From Anaeromassilibacillus sp. An200 (GTDB lineage: Bacteria; Bacillota; Clostridia; Oscillospirales; Acutalibacteraceae), in the NCBI RefSeq assembly GCF_002160025.1, contig NZ_NFJU01000006.1, positions 62,001 to 126,000 on the forward strand: DNA of 64,000 bases. The letters are read 5' to 3'. The translations under genes and the position numbers were made by a program. Below are positions 32,668 to 41,967 of the stretch, piece after piece; positions within the stretch are counted from its first letter, which is position 1; each line of letters begins with the position of its first letter. The notes under the pieces were generated by a model. The model was not told where the DNA came from and ran no database searches. It worked only from the letters and a program-made list of their open reading frames with translations.

Positions 32668-34470
32668 ATGCAGAACACCATTCCTGCCCGCAGTGAAGCG
32701 GATCCGCGCTTTACCTGGGCAACAACCGATCTTTTTGAGAGCGACGAGGCGTGGCGCGCCGAACTGACCCGCGTGCGCGGAATGCTCGACGAGCTCAAAA
32801 GCTATGAGGGCCGCCTGTGCGAGAGCGCCGCGACTCTTCTCGGCTATCTGCGCCTGTACGACGACCTGATGCGCGACGGCGATCGCCTGATTTCCTATGC
32901 CTTCCGCAAGTCCGACGAGGACACGCGCAACGCCGTGTATCAGGAGCTGAGCGCCCAGTCGCGCAACCTCCTGGTCGATCTCGATAAGGCCAGCGCGTTC
33001 AGCACGCCGGAGCTGCTCGCCGTCAGCGACGAGCGCTTTGAGAACTTCTTCCGTGAGGAGGAGGGCCTGGAGCATTACCGTCTGGCCCTGACCCGTGTGC
33101 GCCGCAAGAAAGACCACACGCTTTCCGCCGAGTGCGAGGCCCTTCTGGCCGCCGCCGGACAGCTCAGCCAGGCTCCGGACGAGATCTTCTCCATGCTCAA
33201 CGACGCCGATATGACCTACCCGGACGCGGTGGACAGCGAAGGAAAGAAGCATCCTGTCACGCACGGCACATTTATTCCCCTGATGATGTCGCCTGACCGC
33301 ACGCTGCGCGAGTCCACGTTCCGCTCCCTCTACGGCGTGTACGGCCAGTACCGCAACACCTCCGCAGCGGTGCTGACCTCCCAGATGCAGCAGCTCCAGT
33401 TCTTCGCGAACGCCCGCCGTTATCCCTCCGCGCTGCATGCCGCGCTCGATCACACCGAGGTGCCGGTGGAGATTTACCACAACCTAATCCAGGCCGTTCA
33501 CGACAATTTCCCGGCCATGCACCGCTATGTGCGCCTGCGCAAAAAGCTGCTCGGCGTGGACAAGCTGCACTATTATGACCTGTACACCCCCATCGTTGCC
33601 GATGAGGACATGAAGGTGACGTTTGAGGAGGGCAAGGAGCTGGCCCGCAAGGCGCTGGCCCCGATGGGCGAGAATTACCTGAAAATCCTCAACGAGGGCT
33701 TTGACAACCGCTGGCTTGACGTCTACGAGAACAAGGGCAAGCGTTCCGGCGCGTACTCCGCCGGTGTGTACGGCGTGCATCCCTTTGTCCTGCTCAACTA
33801 CACCGATACGCTCGACGACGTGTTTACCCTGGTGCATGAGATGGGCCACGCCCTGCACTCCTATCTCTCCAACCACACCCAGAGTGTGACGTATGCGGGC
33901 TATGTGATCTTCGTCGCGGAGGTGGCTTCCACCTGCAACGAGGCGCTGCTGATGCAGTATCTGCTGGGCCAGACGAAGGAGCCGCGCCGCCGTGCGTACC
34001 TCATCAACCACTTCCTGGAGCAGTTCCGCACAACGCTCTACCGCCAGACGATGTTCGCGGAGTTTGAGCTGTGGTGCAGCGAGCAGATCCGCAAGGGAGA
34101 GGCTCTCACCGCTGAGGCGCTGTGCGCAAAATACGCCGATCTCAACCGCCAGTATTACGGCGAGGATATCGAGCCCGATCCGGAGATCGCTCTCGAGTGG
34201 GCACGCATCCCGCATTTTTATTATAATTTCTATGTTTACCAGTATGCCACGGGCTTTGCTTCCGCTATCGCGCTCTCCCAGCGCATTCTGCGCGAGGGCA
34301 AGCCTGCCGTGGACGACTATATCCGTTTCCTCTCCGGCGGCTGCTCCACCGATCCGGTGTCGCTTCTGCGCGGGGCCGGGGTGGACATTTCCACGCCCGC
34401 GCCGATCAGCAGCGCGCTCAAAATGTTTGATCAGTTGATCGGAGAAATGGAAGAACTTACCGCGGAATAA
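32668..34470 (+). CDS. pepF: Oligoendopeptidase F (M3B)
   Basis: A 600-aa cytosolic zinc peptidase that cleaves short peptides. The zinc motif HEMGH is H390-H394 within FTLVHEMGHALHSYLS, with the third ligand Glu downstream in VAEVASTCNEALL. The N-terminal helical M3 domain is complete. It is just upstream of an oligopeptide ABC transporter but has its own strong terminator; the two probably cooperate in peptide use. SD AAAGGAGAG, ATG 32668. Confidence 0.95.
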   Translation: MQNTIPARSEADPRFTWATTDLFESDEAWRAELTRVRGMLDELKSYEGRLCESAATLLGYLRLYDDLMRDGDRLISYAFRKSDEDTRNAVYQELSAQSRNLLVDLDKASAFSTPELLAVSDERFENFFREEEGLEHYRLALTRVRRKKDHTLSAECEALLAAAGQLSQAPDEIFSMLNDADMTYPDAVDSEGKKHPVTHGTFIPLMMSPDRTLRESTFRSLYGVYGQYRNTSAAVLTSQMQQLQFFANARRYPSALHAALDHTEVPVEIYHNLIQAVHDNFPAMHRYVRLRKKLLGVDKLHYYDLYTPIVADEDMKVTFEEGKELARKALAPMGENYLKILNEGFDNRWLDVYENKGKRSGAYSAGVYGVHPFVLLNYTDTLDDVFTLVHEMGHALHSYLSNHTQSVTYAGYVIFVAEVASTCNEALLMQYLLGQTKEPRRRAYLINHFLEQFRTTLYRQTMFAEFELWCSEQIRKGEALTAEALCAKYADLNRQYYGEDIEPDPEIALEWARIPHFYYNFYVYQYATGFASAIALSQRILREGKPAVDDYIRFLSGGCSTDPVSLLRGAGVDISTPAPISSALKMFDQLIGEMEELTAE

Positions 34471-34500
34471 TTCAGTAAAAACGCCTAAAATAAGGGCAGA

Positions 34501-34538
34501 GAAGCCCGGGAAGCTCGCGCTTTCCCGGGCTTTTTTTC
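34501..34538 (+). terminator. Intrinsic terminator of pepF
   Basis: AAGCCCGGGAAG-CTCGCG-CTTTCCCGGGCTT followed by a run of T. Confidence 0.93.
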
Positions 34539-34569
34539 ATTCTCTGTTAATATTTTTGACATTACTGTA

Positions 34570-34598
34570 TTGATCTTTGCGACCGTTTTTGATAAAAT
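34570..34598 (+). promoter_or_regulatory. Promoter of the oligopeptide transporter operon
   Basis: TTGATC, 17 nt, TAAAAT. Confidence 0.7.
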
Positions 34599-34616
34599 AA
34601 CGTAGATATTACGTTA
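34598..34616. promoter_or_regulatory. Perfect palindrome, likely operator of the peptide transporter operon
   Basis: TAACGTA-GATAT-TACGTTA, sharing its first base with the -10, so it occupies the start-site region. The binding protein is unknown. Confidence 0.65.
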
Positions 34617-34699
34617 GCAGGTTACATTTCTAACACTTTGTCGGGAGCGGCAAGGGAAAGAAAAAGCCTGTGAGCGCATTCATTCCGGTGATTCTGCAT

Positions 34700-34720
34700 A
34701 GCGGGGTTTCCCGCTTTTTG
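34700..34720 (+). terminator. Terminator-like hairpin in the transporter leader
   Basis: AGCGGG-GTTT-CCCGCT then TTTTG, 38 nt before the first gene; possible attenuator. Confidence 0.5.
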
Positions 34721-34758
34721 TATGCTTGATCCGGGAAAGAGGAAAGGAAGAATATAGC

Positions 34759-36675
34759 ATGAAACTGAAGAAACTGCTGTCCCTGCTGCTCGCGGGCGCT
34801 ATGGCGTTCTCGGTGGCAGCCTGCTCGCAGGATCAGAGTGTGACGAACAACCCTGATGCCAGCTCCGCGGCTGCGTCTGACGCAGCGTCCTCCGGAACGG
34901 ACGCTTCCGACGAAAGCGCCCGTCCCACGGAACCTTCCGGCCAGCTGGTCATCGGTACCACCACCGACCTGGAAAGCGACTTCTATGACGCGAGCTTCAA
35001 CAACACGGCCACCAACTACAAACTCTACAACCTGCTGCACGGCTACGGCACGGTCGTGTCCGACATCGACGGTGCTTTCGTGTACGATCCGACCGTCGTG
35101 AAGAGCCACGAGGAAGTGGAGAATGAGGACGGCACCAAGACCTATACCGTTACGATCAATGACGGCCTCGTGTGGAGCGACGGCACGCCGATCACCGCGA
35201 AGGACTATGTGTTCCAGCTCCTGCTCGAGAGCAGCCCGGAGATGAACCAGGTCGACGGCTATCCGAGCCAGGCCGGCTATTCCCTCGTGGGTTATGACGC
35301 TTACTTTGCCGGTGAGACGGAGAACTTTGCAGGCGTTCACCTCGTGGACGACATGACCTACTCCGTCACCGTGAAGGCAGAGGAGCTGCCCTATCACTAT
35401 GACATTACCTATGCTTCCGCCGCGCCGCGTCCGATGCATGTCATCGCTCCCGACTGCGATGTTGTGGATTCCGCTGAGGGCGCTTCCATCAGCGGCGAGT
35501 TCACCGCGGATCTGCTGCTCAAGACGATCAACGATCCCGATACCGGCTATCGTTACAATCCGTCCGTTGTCTGCGGCCCCTACATGTTTGAGTCCTACGA
35601 CACGGCCAGCCGTCAGGGCACCATCGTGGTGAACCCGAACTATGCCGGCGATTACCGCGGTGTGAAGCCTGTGATCGAGAAGATCATCATCAAGACTGTT
35701 AAGAACGACACCATGATCAACGAGCTGGCTTCCGGTTCCGTCGACCTGCTGTTCCAGTGCAGCGGCGCGGACACCATCAACGGCGGCCTGGATCTGGTGG
35801 ATCAGGGCAAGGCCGAGAAGAACACCTTCTTCCGTAACGGCTACGGCAAGATTCAGTTCGATTGCAGCCAGTTCCCGACCGATTCTCAGAATGTCCGTCA
35901 GGCGATTGCCTACTGCCTGGATCGCGGCGAGTTTGCCCGTCAGTATTCCGGCGGCTACGCTTCCGTCGTGCACAGCTACTATGGCCTGGCTCAGTGGGAG
36001 TATCAGGAGTCCAAGACATGGATCGACGAGAACCTCGAGACCTATGAGAAGAACATCGACAAGGCCAAGGAGCTCCTCGATGCTGATGGCTGGAACAAGA
36101 ACGCCGACGGCAGCGACTACTCCGGCACCGGCACCCGTTATAAGGAAGTTGACGGCGAGCTCAAGCCGCTGGTCATCGAGTGGGCCAACACCGACGGCAA
36201 CCCGGTTTCCGAGCTGCTCGCCACCATGCTGCCCGAGGCCATGACCGAGGCCGGCATGGAGCTGAAGGCCACCACCATGGACTTCCCGACGCTGTCTGCC
36301 TGCATCAGCCATTCCGGCGACAAGATTTACAATATGTATAACCTGGCCACCGGCTTCGCTCTGGCCAGCTCTCCCTGGTACTACTATTCCACCGATCCGG
36401 TGTGGATGCAGGGCGGCTACAACAGCAACTGGATTGCCGACAAGGATCTGGAGGCTGCCGCGTATGCCCTCAAGCCGATCGCTTATGACGATGATGAGGC
36501 CTGGCTGCCTGCCTGGCAGAATTTCATCAAGGTCTGGAATGAAAAGCTGCCGGACGTCCCCCTGTATTCCGACGAATATTATGATTTCTACTCGACGAGA
36601 CTGAAGGGATGGAGCTCCTCCTCCGTTTGGGAGTGGTCCAGAGCTGTCCTTGATGCCTGGGTGGTAGAGGAATAA
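34759..36675 (+). CDS. Oligopeptide ABC transporter substrate-binding lipoprotein (SBP_bac_5)
   Basis: A 638-aa lipoprotein. The signal peptide MKLKKLLSLLLAGAMAFSVA ends with the lipobox VAAC (Cys at residue 21). A Ser/Ala-rich linker follows, then the class C binding protein fold (LVIGTTTDLESDFYDA, DGLVWSDGTPITAKDYVFQL, FDCSQFPTDSQNVRQAIAYC). It captures peptides outside the cell for the permeases downstream. First gene of the operon, separated from the permeases by a terminator that likely raises its relative expression. SD GAAAGGAAG. Confidence 0.94.
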   Translation: MKLKKLLSLLLAGAMAFSVAACSQDQSVTNNPDASSAAASDAASSGTDASDESARPTEPSGQLVIGTTTDLESDFYDASFNNTATNYKLYNLLHGYGTVVSDIDGAFVYDPTVVKSHEEVENEDGTKTYTVTINDGLVWSDGTPITAKDYVFQLLLESSPEMNQVDGYPSQAGYSLVGYDAYFAGETENFAGVHLVDDMTYSVTVKAEELPYHYDITYASAAPRPMHVIAPDCDVVDSAEGASISGEFTADLLLKTINDPDTGYRYNPSVVCGPYMFESYDTASRQGTIVVNPNYAGDYRGVKPVIEKIIIKTVKNDTMINELASGSVDLLFQCSGADTINGGLDLVDQGKAEKNTFFRNGYGKIQFDCSQFPTDSQNVRQAIAYCLDRGEFARQYSGGYASVVHSYYGLAQWEYQESKTWIDENLETYEKNIDKAKELLDADGWNKNADGSDYSGTGTRYKEVDGELKPLVIEWANTDGNPVSELLATMLPEAMTEAGMELKATTMDFPTLSACISHSGDKIYNMYNLATGFALASSPWYYYSTDPVWMQGGYNSNWIADKDLEAAAYALKPIAYDDDEAWLPAWQNFIKVWNEKLPDVPLYSDEYYDFYSTRLKGWSSSSVWEWSRAVLDAWVVEE

Positions 36676-36684
36676 ACAGTATCC

Positions 36685-36724
36685 GGCGGAACCTCGCGAC
36701 TGCGGGTTCCGCCGTCTTTTTTTC
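36685..36724 (+). terminator. Intra-operon terminator after the binding protein
   Basis: GGCGGAAC...GGTTCCGCC with TCTTTTTTT. Such partial terminators between binding protein and permease genes set subunit ratios. Confidence 0.8.
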
Positions 36725-36769
36725 CGAAAGCCGGCACATTGCCGCAAATCTGAAACGGGGGAAAGGTGA

Positions 36770-37762
36770 ATGGGAAAAGGAAGATATCTGCTCAAGCGAT
36801 TCATCTATATCGTTTTTGTATTCTTTATCATATCGATCCTGATGTTCGCAATTTATAAGTCCATGCCCGGAGATGCGGTGGAGATTATGCTGGGCAGCAG
36901 CAAAACCACCATGAAGCCGGATGCTTATGCAGCGCTGTATGAACAGACCAGGCAGCGCTTGGGACTGGACCAGCCGCTGCCAATCCAGTATTTTGCCTGG
37001 ATGGGCAACATGCTCACCGGCAATTTCGGCTATTCCACACAGTATAAAAAGGAAGTCATCCAGATCATCAGCGCGCCGATGATGAACACCGTCATGCTCA
37101 ACATCTGCGCGATGATCGTGGTGTTCCTGATCTCGATTCCGCTCGGTATCATCACAGCCGTGCGCAAAAACGGTGTGTTTGATAAGGTGATCCAGGTGCT
37201 GACCATTGTGGGCTACAGTATCCCGGGCTTTATCATCGCGCTGCTTTCGATTTTCCTGTTTGCGGTGAAGTTCCCCATCTTCCCGATCAGCGGCCTGCGA
37301 ACAGCCGGTATGGACGCGGGGGGGCTCGCGGGGCTTGGGGATCAGCTCTGGCATATGGTGCTGCCTGTTATGGTCATGTCGGTGTCCGGTATCGGCGGCA
37401 TCACGCGCTATGTCCGCGCTTCCATGATTGATGTGCTTCGGATGGACTACATCAGGACGGCGCGCGCCAAGGGCCTGCGGGAAAAGACGGTCATTTATGT
37501 CCATGCGTTCCGCAACGCTTTGATTCCGGTTGTGACCATCACAACCTGGTGGATCATCGGCCTGTTCGGCGGATCGATTGTTATTGAGTCCGTGTTCCTG
37601 ATTCCCGGTCTCGGCAAGATGCTGATCGACGCTCTGATGCAGCGCGATTTCTCCGTCGTGCTGACGATGCAGATGTTCTACGTTATCCTGTCGCTTGCCG
37701 GAAACGTACTCATGGATATTGCCTATACACTGGTGGACCCCCGTGTCCGCCTGGAAAATTAA
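36770..37762 (+). CDS. Oligopeptide ABC transporter permease, OppB/DppB type
   Basis: A 330-aa permease with six helices. The N-terminal helix is RFIYIVFVFFIISILMFAIY; the BPD_transp_1 core carries the EAA loop RTARAKGLREKTVIYVHAFR followed by NALIPV. It ends in the family motif YTLVDPRVRL. It pairs with the next permease. SD GGGGGAAAGG, ATG 36770. Confidence 0.95.
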   Translation: MGKGRYLLKRFIYIVFVFFIISILMFAIYKSMPGDAVEIMLGSSKTTMKPDAYAALYEQTRQRLGLDQPLPIQYFAWMGNMLTGNFGYSTQYKKEVIQIISAPMMNTVMLNICAMIVVFLISIPLGIITAVRKNGVFDKVIQVLTIVGYSIPGFIIALLSIFLFAVKFPIFPISGLRTAGMDAGGLAGLGDQLWHMVLPVMVMSVSGIGGITRYVRASMIDVLRMDYIRTARAKGLREKTVIYVHAFRNALIPVVTITTWWIIGLFGGSIVIESVFLIPGLGKMLIDALMQRDFSVVLTMQMFYVILSLAGNVLMDIAYTLVDPRVRLEN

Positions 37763-37774
37763 GGGGGGAGACGT

Positions 37775-39589
37775 ATGCCGAAAAAAGAGAAAAGAGCTCC
37801 GCGCCGCTCCACGGCTTCCAAGGCCGCGCAGCGCATGGTGATAGGCGGCCTTCCTCAGGAGGAAGAGGAGGTTCTCCAGAGCCCCCTTCAGATGGTCTTA
37901 CACTCCTTCCTGCATGACAAGATTGCGATGACAGGCCTGACCCTGTTCGTTGTGATTTTTCTGTGCTGTGTGATTTTTCCTTTCTTCTACCCGATTGATC
38001 TCTATTATCAGGACGTAACGCAGGCGAACGTCGCTCCCGGCTTCAGCATGCTCAGCGTCCCTTCCAAGCTTTCCAGCAATGCTCAGCAGCTTTCTGTCGG
38101 CAGCACGTTCTCCGTCGGTCTTGACAGGGACGGAAACGTGTACGAGTGGGGCACCTTCCCCACGGACAAGCTCAAAAATATTCCCAGCACAAGCGAAACC
38201 GGAAAGCTTACGATGATCTCCGCCGGCCTTGACCATGTGGTCGCTGCCAACGAGGACGGCCAGATCTTCACCTGGGGCAACGACCGTATGGGTCTGGCCT
38301 CCATCCCGATGGAGCTGCGCACCGGCGGCAACAACATCAAGCAGATTCTCGCGGGCTACCAGATCTCCCTCGCACTCACAGAGGAGGGCGAGATGTATAA
38401 CTGGGGCAGCGATTATCTGCTGAACATTACCTATCCCGAGGGCGTCCAGGGAAACATTGACAAGTTCGCAGCGAGCACGAACATTGTTATGGTTCTGACG
38501 AAGGACGGAGAGGTAGTTCCGCTGACCAGCAAGACCTCCGCTTATACGAATGTCCCCGAAGAGATGCAGGGGAAGGCTGTGGACATTGCCCTGACGGACG
38601 AAAGTGCCGCTGCTGTGACCGAAGACGGCCAGGTGTATGTGTGGGGCAACAACATTAAGGGAACCTTGAATGTCCCGGAGGAAATCCAGGGACAGGTGGC
38701 TTCCATTGCGGGCGGCCGTTATCATTTCACCGCGATCCTCAAGGATGGCACGGTAATGAGCTGGGGCGACAATACCCACGGCCAGTCCAGTGCCCCGGCT
38801 GCCGGCGAAGCGATTTCTGAGGTGGACGCGGGCTACTATGCCAACTATGCCATCACCGAGAGCGGCAAGGTGGTTGCCTGGGGCCTCAAGGGCTATCTCA
38901 TGGGTACTGACGCCTTTGGACGCGACGTGTTCCGCCGTCTCCTGGTCGGCGGCCGCATGACGATGACCGTCGGCGCCATTGCCGTTATCATCTCCAGTAT
39001 CATTGGTATTACCATCGGCGGTATTTCCGGCTATAAGGGCGGCAAGGTGGACAACCTGCTCATGCGTCTGGCGGAAATTGTCTCCTCCATCCCGTTCCTG
39101 CCCTTCTGTATCATCCTTTCCTCGATCCTGGGCAACAGTATCAGTGAGACGCAGCGTATTATCCTAATCATGTGTATTCTGGGTCTGCTGTCCTGGCCGG
39201 GCATTGCCCGTCTGGTGCGCGGCAGCGTTCTGGCAGAGCGTGAGCAGGAGTTCGTCACGGCGGCCCGCGCTCTGGGCGTGAAGGAGTTCGGCATCATTTT
39301 CCGCCACATCCTTCCCAACATCATCACGGTTATCATCGTCAACGCGACGCTTGATTTCGCCACCTGCATGCTTACCGAGTCCTCCCTGTCCTTCATCGGC
39401 TTCGGCGTCAACGAGCCGAACGCAACCTGGGGCAACATGCTGACCGGTGCGCAGAATGGACAGGTCATTGAAAACTACTGGTGGCGCTGGGTGTTCCCGG
39501 CCTCCGTGCTCGGCATCTGCACCATCAGCATCAACTGCATCGGCGACGGCCTGCGTGACGCCATCGATCCGAAGTCGAAAGAGAGGTGA
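37775..39589 (+). CDS. OppC/DppC-type permease with inserted extracytoplasmic RCC1 propeller
   Basis: At 604 aa this is about twice the usual OppC length of 300. Residues 1-50 are cytoplasmic, TM1 is about 52-72, then residues about 99-372 form seven RCC1-like repeats, and the permease resumes exactly at the OppC motif GTDAFGRDVFRRLL (377-390). TM2-TM6 and the EAA loop TAARALGVKEFGIIFRHILP are normal. Each repeat is about 38-45 aa with the pattern [AV]...G.......DG.V[YF].WG: EDGQIFTWGND, EEGEMYNWGSD, EDGQVYVWGNN, KDGTVMSWGDN, ESGKVVAWGLK and others. Repeat 4 has lost the WG. TM1 orientation places the propeller outside the membrane, next to the binding protein docking face. Frame and codon use are continuous, so this is not a frameshift artefact. 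Confidence 0.93.
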   Translation: MPKKEKRAPRRSTASKAAQRMVIGGLPQEEEEVLQSPLQMVLHSFLHDKIAMTGLTLFVVIFLCCVIFPFFYPIDLYYQDVTQANVAPGFSMLSVPSKLSSNAQQLSVGSTFSVGLDRDGNVYEWGTFPTDKLKNIPSTSETGKLTMISAGLDHVVAANEDGQIFTWGNDRMGLASIPMELRTGGNNIKQILAGYQISLALTEEGEMYNWGSDYLLNITYPEGVQGNIDKFAASTNIVMVLTKDGEVVPLTSKTSAYTNVPEEMQGKAVDIALTDESAAAVTEDGQVYVWGNNIKGTLNVPEEIQGQVASIAGGRYHFTAILKDGTVMSWGDNTHGQSSAPAAGEAISEVDAGYYANYAITESGKVVAWGLKGYLMGTDAFGRDVFRRLLVGGRMTMTVGAIAVIISSIIGITIGGISGYKGGKVDNLLMRLAEIVSSIPFLPFCIILSSILGNSISETQRIILIMCILGLLSWPGIARLVRGSVLAEREQEFVTAARALGVKEFGIIFRHILPNIITVIIVNATLDFATCMLTESSLSFIGFGVNEPNATWGNMLTGAQNGQVIENYWWRWVFPASVLGICTISINCIGDGLRDAIDPKSKER

Positions 39590-39597
39590 GCCGCGCC

Positions 39598-40593
39598 ATG
39601 AGTTTGCTTGAAGTCAAAAACCTGCACACCTATTTCAATACCAAAAAGGGTATCGTCAAGGCGGTCAACGATGTGACGTACAGCCTGGAAGAGGGAAAGA
39701 CCCTCGGCATCGTGGGCGAGTCCGGCTCCGGCAAGAGCGTTTCCGCCATGAGCATCATCAAGCTGCTCGATGGCAACGGCTATATCGAGAGCGGCGAGAT
39801 CACCTTCAATGGCCGGGATATTCTCAAGGCTACCAGCAAGGATATGTATCATATCCGCGGCAATGAGATTTCCGTCATTTTCCAGGAGCCGATGACCTCC
39901 CTGAACCCCGTGTTCACCGTGGAGCGCCAGATCGGCGAGGTTTTGCAAATCCACCAGAAGCTCAGCAAAAAACAAGCGCGCGCCAAGGTGGCGAGCCTGC
40001 TTTCCGACGTAAAGATCCCGAATCCGGAGCGTGTGGCGAAGCAATATCCCTTCCAGCTTTCCGGCGGTATGCGGCAGCGCGTCATGATCGCCATGGCGCT
40101 TGCCTGCCGTCCGAAGCTTCTGATTGCGGACGAGCCGACCACGGCTCTCGATGTGACGATCCAGGCGCAGATCCTCAAGCTGATGAATGAGCTCAAGCAG
40201 CAGACCGGCACCTCGATCCTCTTCATCACCCATGACCTCGGTGTTATCCATGAGATGGCGGATGAGGTGGCTGTGATGTATTGCGGACAGATTGTGGAGA
40301 AGGCCGACGCCAAGACGATCTTCCACAACGGCGTGTATTCCCACCCGTACACCGAGGGCCTGATGATTTCGATCCCGCGCCTGAACACACCGAAGGGCCA
40401 GCGCCTGGAAGCAATTCCCGGCGCGGTGCCGAACCCGCTGTATCTGCCGCAGGGCTGCAAATTTGCCCCGCGCTGCAAATATTGCACGCAGAAGTGCAAA
40501 GAGGCCGAGCCTCCTCTGCAGGAGGTTGCGCCCAATCATCTCGTCCGGTGTTTCTATGCGGAGAAGGCGGTGAGGAATGAACATGCAAAATGA
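39598..40593 (+). CDS. Oligopeptide ABC transporter ATPase, OppD/DppD type
   Basis: A 331-aa ATPase. Walker A is GESGSGKS, signature is LSGGMRQR, Walker B is LLIADEPTTALD, and the H-loop is in FITHDLG. The C-terminal oligo_HPY region has clustered cysteines (GCKFAPRCKYCTQKCKE and RCFY), which bind an iron-sulfur cluster in characterised relatives. ATG 39598 was chosen over GTG 39586 because AGAGGTGAG fits it. Overlaps the next gene by 11 nt. Confidence 0.94.
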   Translation: MSLLEVKNLHTYFNTKKGIVKAVNDVTYSLEEGKTLGIVGESGSGKSVSAMSIIKLLDGNGYIESGEITFNGRDILKATSKDMYHIRGNEISVIFQEPMTSLNPVFTVERQIGEVLQIHQKLSKKQARAKVASLLSDVKIPNPERVAKQYPFQLSGGMRQRVMIAMALACRPKLLIADEPTTALDVTIQAQILKLMNELKQQTGTSILFITHDLGVIHEMADEVAVMYCGQIVEKADAKTIFHNGVYSHPYTEGLMISIPRLNTPKGQRLEAIPGAVPNPLYLPQGCKFAPRCKYCTQKCKEAEPPLQEVAPNHLVRCFYAEKAVRNEHAK

Positions 40594-41596
40594 GAATCGC
40601 GAAGTCCTGTTGGAGGTGCGCGACCTCAAGCAGTACTTTCCCGTAAAAAAGACGAAGCTTCGTGAAAAGCAGCGCTATGTCCGCGCGAACGACGGCATCA
40701 CGATTGACATTTACGAGGGTGAGACGCTCGGCCTGGTGGGTGAGTCCGGCTGCGGCAAGTCGACCTTCGGACGCACGCTGCTCCAGCTGTATCCTCAGAC
40801 GCACGGCGAGGTGCTCTATCATAAGGACGGCCAGACGATCGATCTCAAGGCACAGTCCAAGGAGGAGATCCGCGTCCTGCGCAAGGATTTGCAGCTGATT
40901 TTCCAGGATCCCTATTCCTCTCTGAACCCCCGTATGACGGTGGGCCAGATCATCGGCGAGGGCCTGACCTCCCATGGGATCTACAAGCGCGGCGATCCGG
41001 CCATGCGCGACTATATCTTCAAGGTGATGGAGGACTGCGGCCTGGCGACTTACATGTTCGGCCGTTATCCCCACCAGTTTTCCGGCGGCCAGCGTCAGAG
41101 AATCGGCATTGCCCGCAGCCTGGCGCTCAAGCCTCGCTTTGTGGTCTGCGACGAGGCGGTGTCGGCGCTTGACGTGTCCATCCAGTCGCAGATTCTGAAC
41201 CTGCTCTCCGATCTGAAGGAGAAGCAGAAGCTGACCTACCTGTTCATCACGCACGATCTGAGCGTGGTGAAGTATATCAGCGACCGTATCGGCGTAATGT
41301 ACCTGGGCAACATGGTGGAGCTTGCTCCGACAGAGGAGCTCTTTAACAACACCATGCATCCGTACACGGAAGCGCTGCTCTCTGCCATTCCCGTGGTGGA
41401 CGAGGAGGACAAGCGGGAGCGCATTCTGCTGGAAGGCGATATTCCCAGCCCTGTCAGCCCGCCGTCCGGCTGTAAATTCCACACTCGCTGCCGCTACTGC
41501 CAGCAGAAGTGCAAGGACGAGGTGCCGGAGTGGATCGATGTCGGCAACAATCACTATGTTGCCTGCCATTTCCCGCTTCACGGAAAGAAAGGATAA
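40583..41596 (+). CDS. Oligopeptide ABC transporter ATPase, OppF/DppF type
   Basis: A 337-aa second ATPase. Walker A is GESGCGKST, signature is FSGGQRQR, Walker B is FVVCDEAVSALD; the C-terminal Cys cluster is GCKFHTRCRYCQQKCKDE. ATG 40583 sits 7 nt after GAGG; the ATG at 40577 is too close. With OppD-type ATPase it forms the heterodimeric motor of the transporter. Confidence 0.94.
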   Translation: MQNENREVLLEVRDLKQYFPVKKTKLREKQRYVRANDGITIDIYEGETLGLVGESGCGKSTFGRTLLQLYPQTHGEVLYHKDGQTIDLKAQSKEEIRVLRKDLQLIFQDPYSSLNPRMTVGQIIGEGLTSHGIYKRGDPAMRDYIFKVMEDCGLATYMFGRYPHQFSGGQRQRIGIARSLALKPRFVVCDEAVSALDVSIQSQILNLLSDLKEKQKLTYLFITHDLSVVKYISDRIGVMYLGNMVELAPTEELFNNTMHPYTEALLSAIPVVDEEDKRERILLEGDIPSPVSPPSGCKFHTRCRYCQQKCKDEVPEWIDVGNNHYVACHFPLHGKKG

Positions 41597-41602
41597 GCAT
41601 CC

Positions 41603-41809
41603 ATGTTTTTCGGAAAGAAGATCAAGCGCATCATTGATGTGGAAAAGGCGGAAAAACGGTTTGCGGAGGATCGGGAAAAGCTTCCGCTTGAAAAAAAGGA
41701 TCGTCCCGCGATGATTCTGGCGGCTCTGATTGTTTTTATCCCGGCGCTTCTTCTTGTCATTGCGGTTTTTCTGCTGGTGCTTTATCTCTTCTTTTTCCGC
41801 TTCTTCTAG
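41603..41809 (+). CDS. Small single-pass membrane protein at the end of the transporter operon
   Basis: A 68-aa protein with a charged, helical N-terminus (IDVEKAEKRFAEDREKLPLE) and one long C-terminal hydrophobic segment (about residues 37-66). It starts 6 nt after the ATPase stop with AAAGGA upstream, and the operon terminator follows. Role unknown; it may be a transporter accessory or assembly peptide. Confidence 0.7.
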   Translation: MFFGKKIKRIIDVEKAEKRFAEDREKLPLEKKDRPAMILAALIVFIPALLLVIAVFLLVLYLFFFRFF

Positions 41810-41845
41810 GATGAAACGGGTATTTTCCATTTAAGAGAATTGCTG

Positions 41846-41881
41846 ACCCCTGTGCGGTTTATGCCGCACAGGGGCTTTTTT
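41846..41881 (+). terminator. Terminator of the oligopeptide transporter operon
   Basis: CCCCTGTGCGG-TTTATG-CCGCACAGGGG followed by CTTTTTT. Confidence 0.95.
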
Positions 41882-41967
41882 CACAGAAAAGTATTTATTT
41901 CTTTTTGTGTTTGGGATACTATAAAAGTAACTCAAATTTATGCGGTGACGCAGGGAGGAGTTTCACC

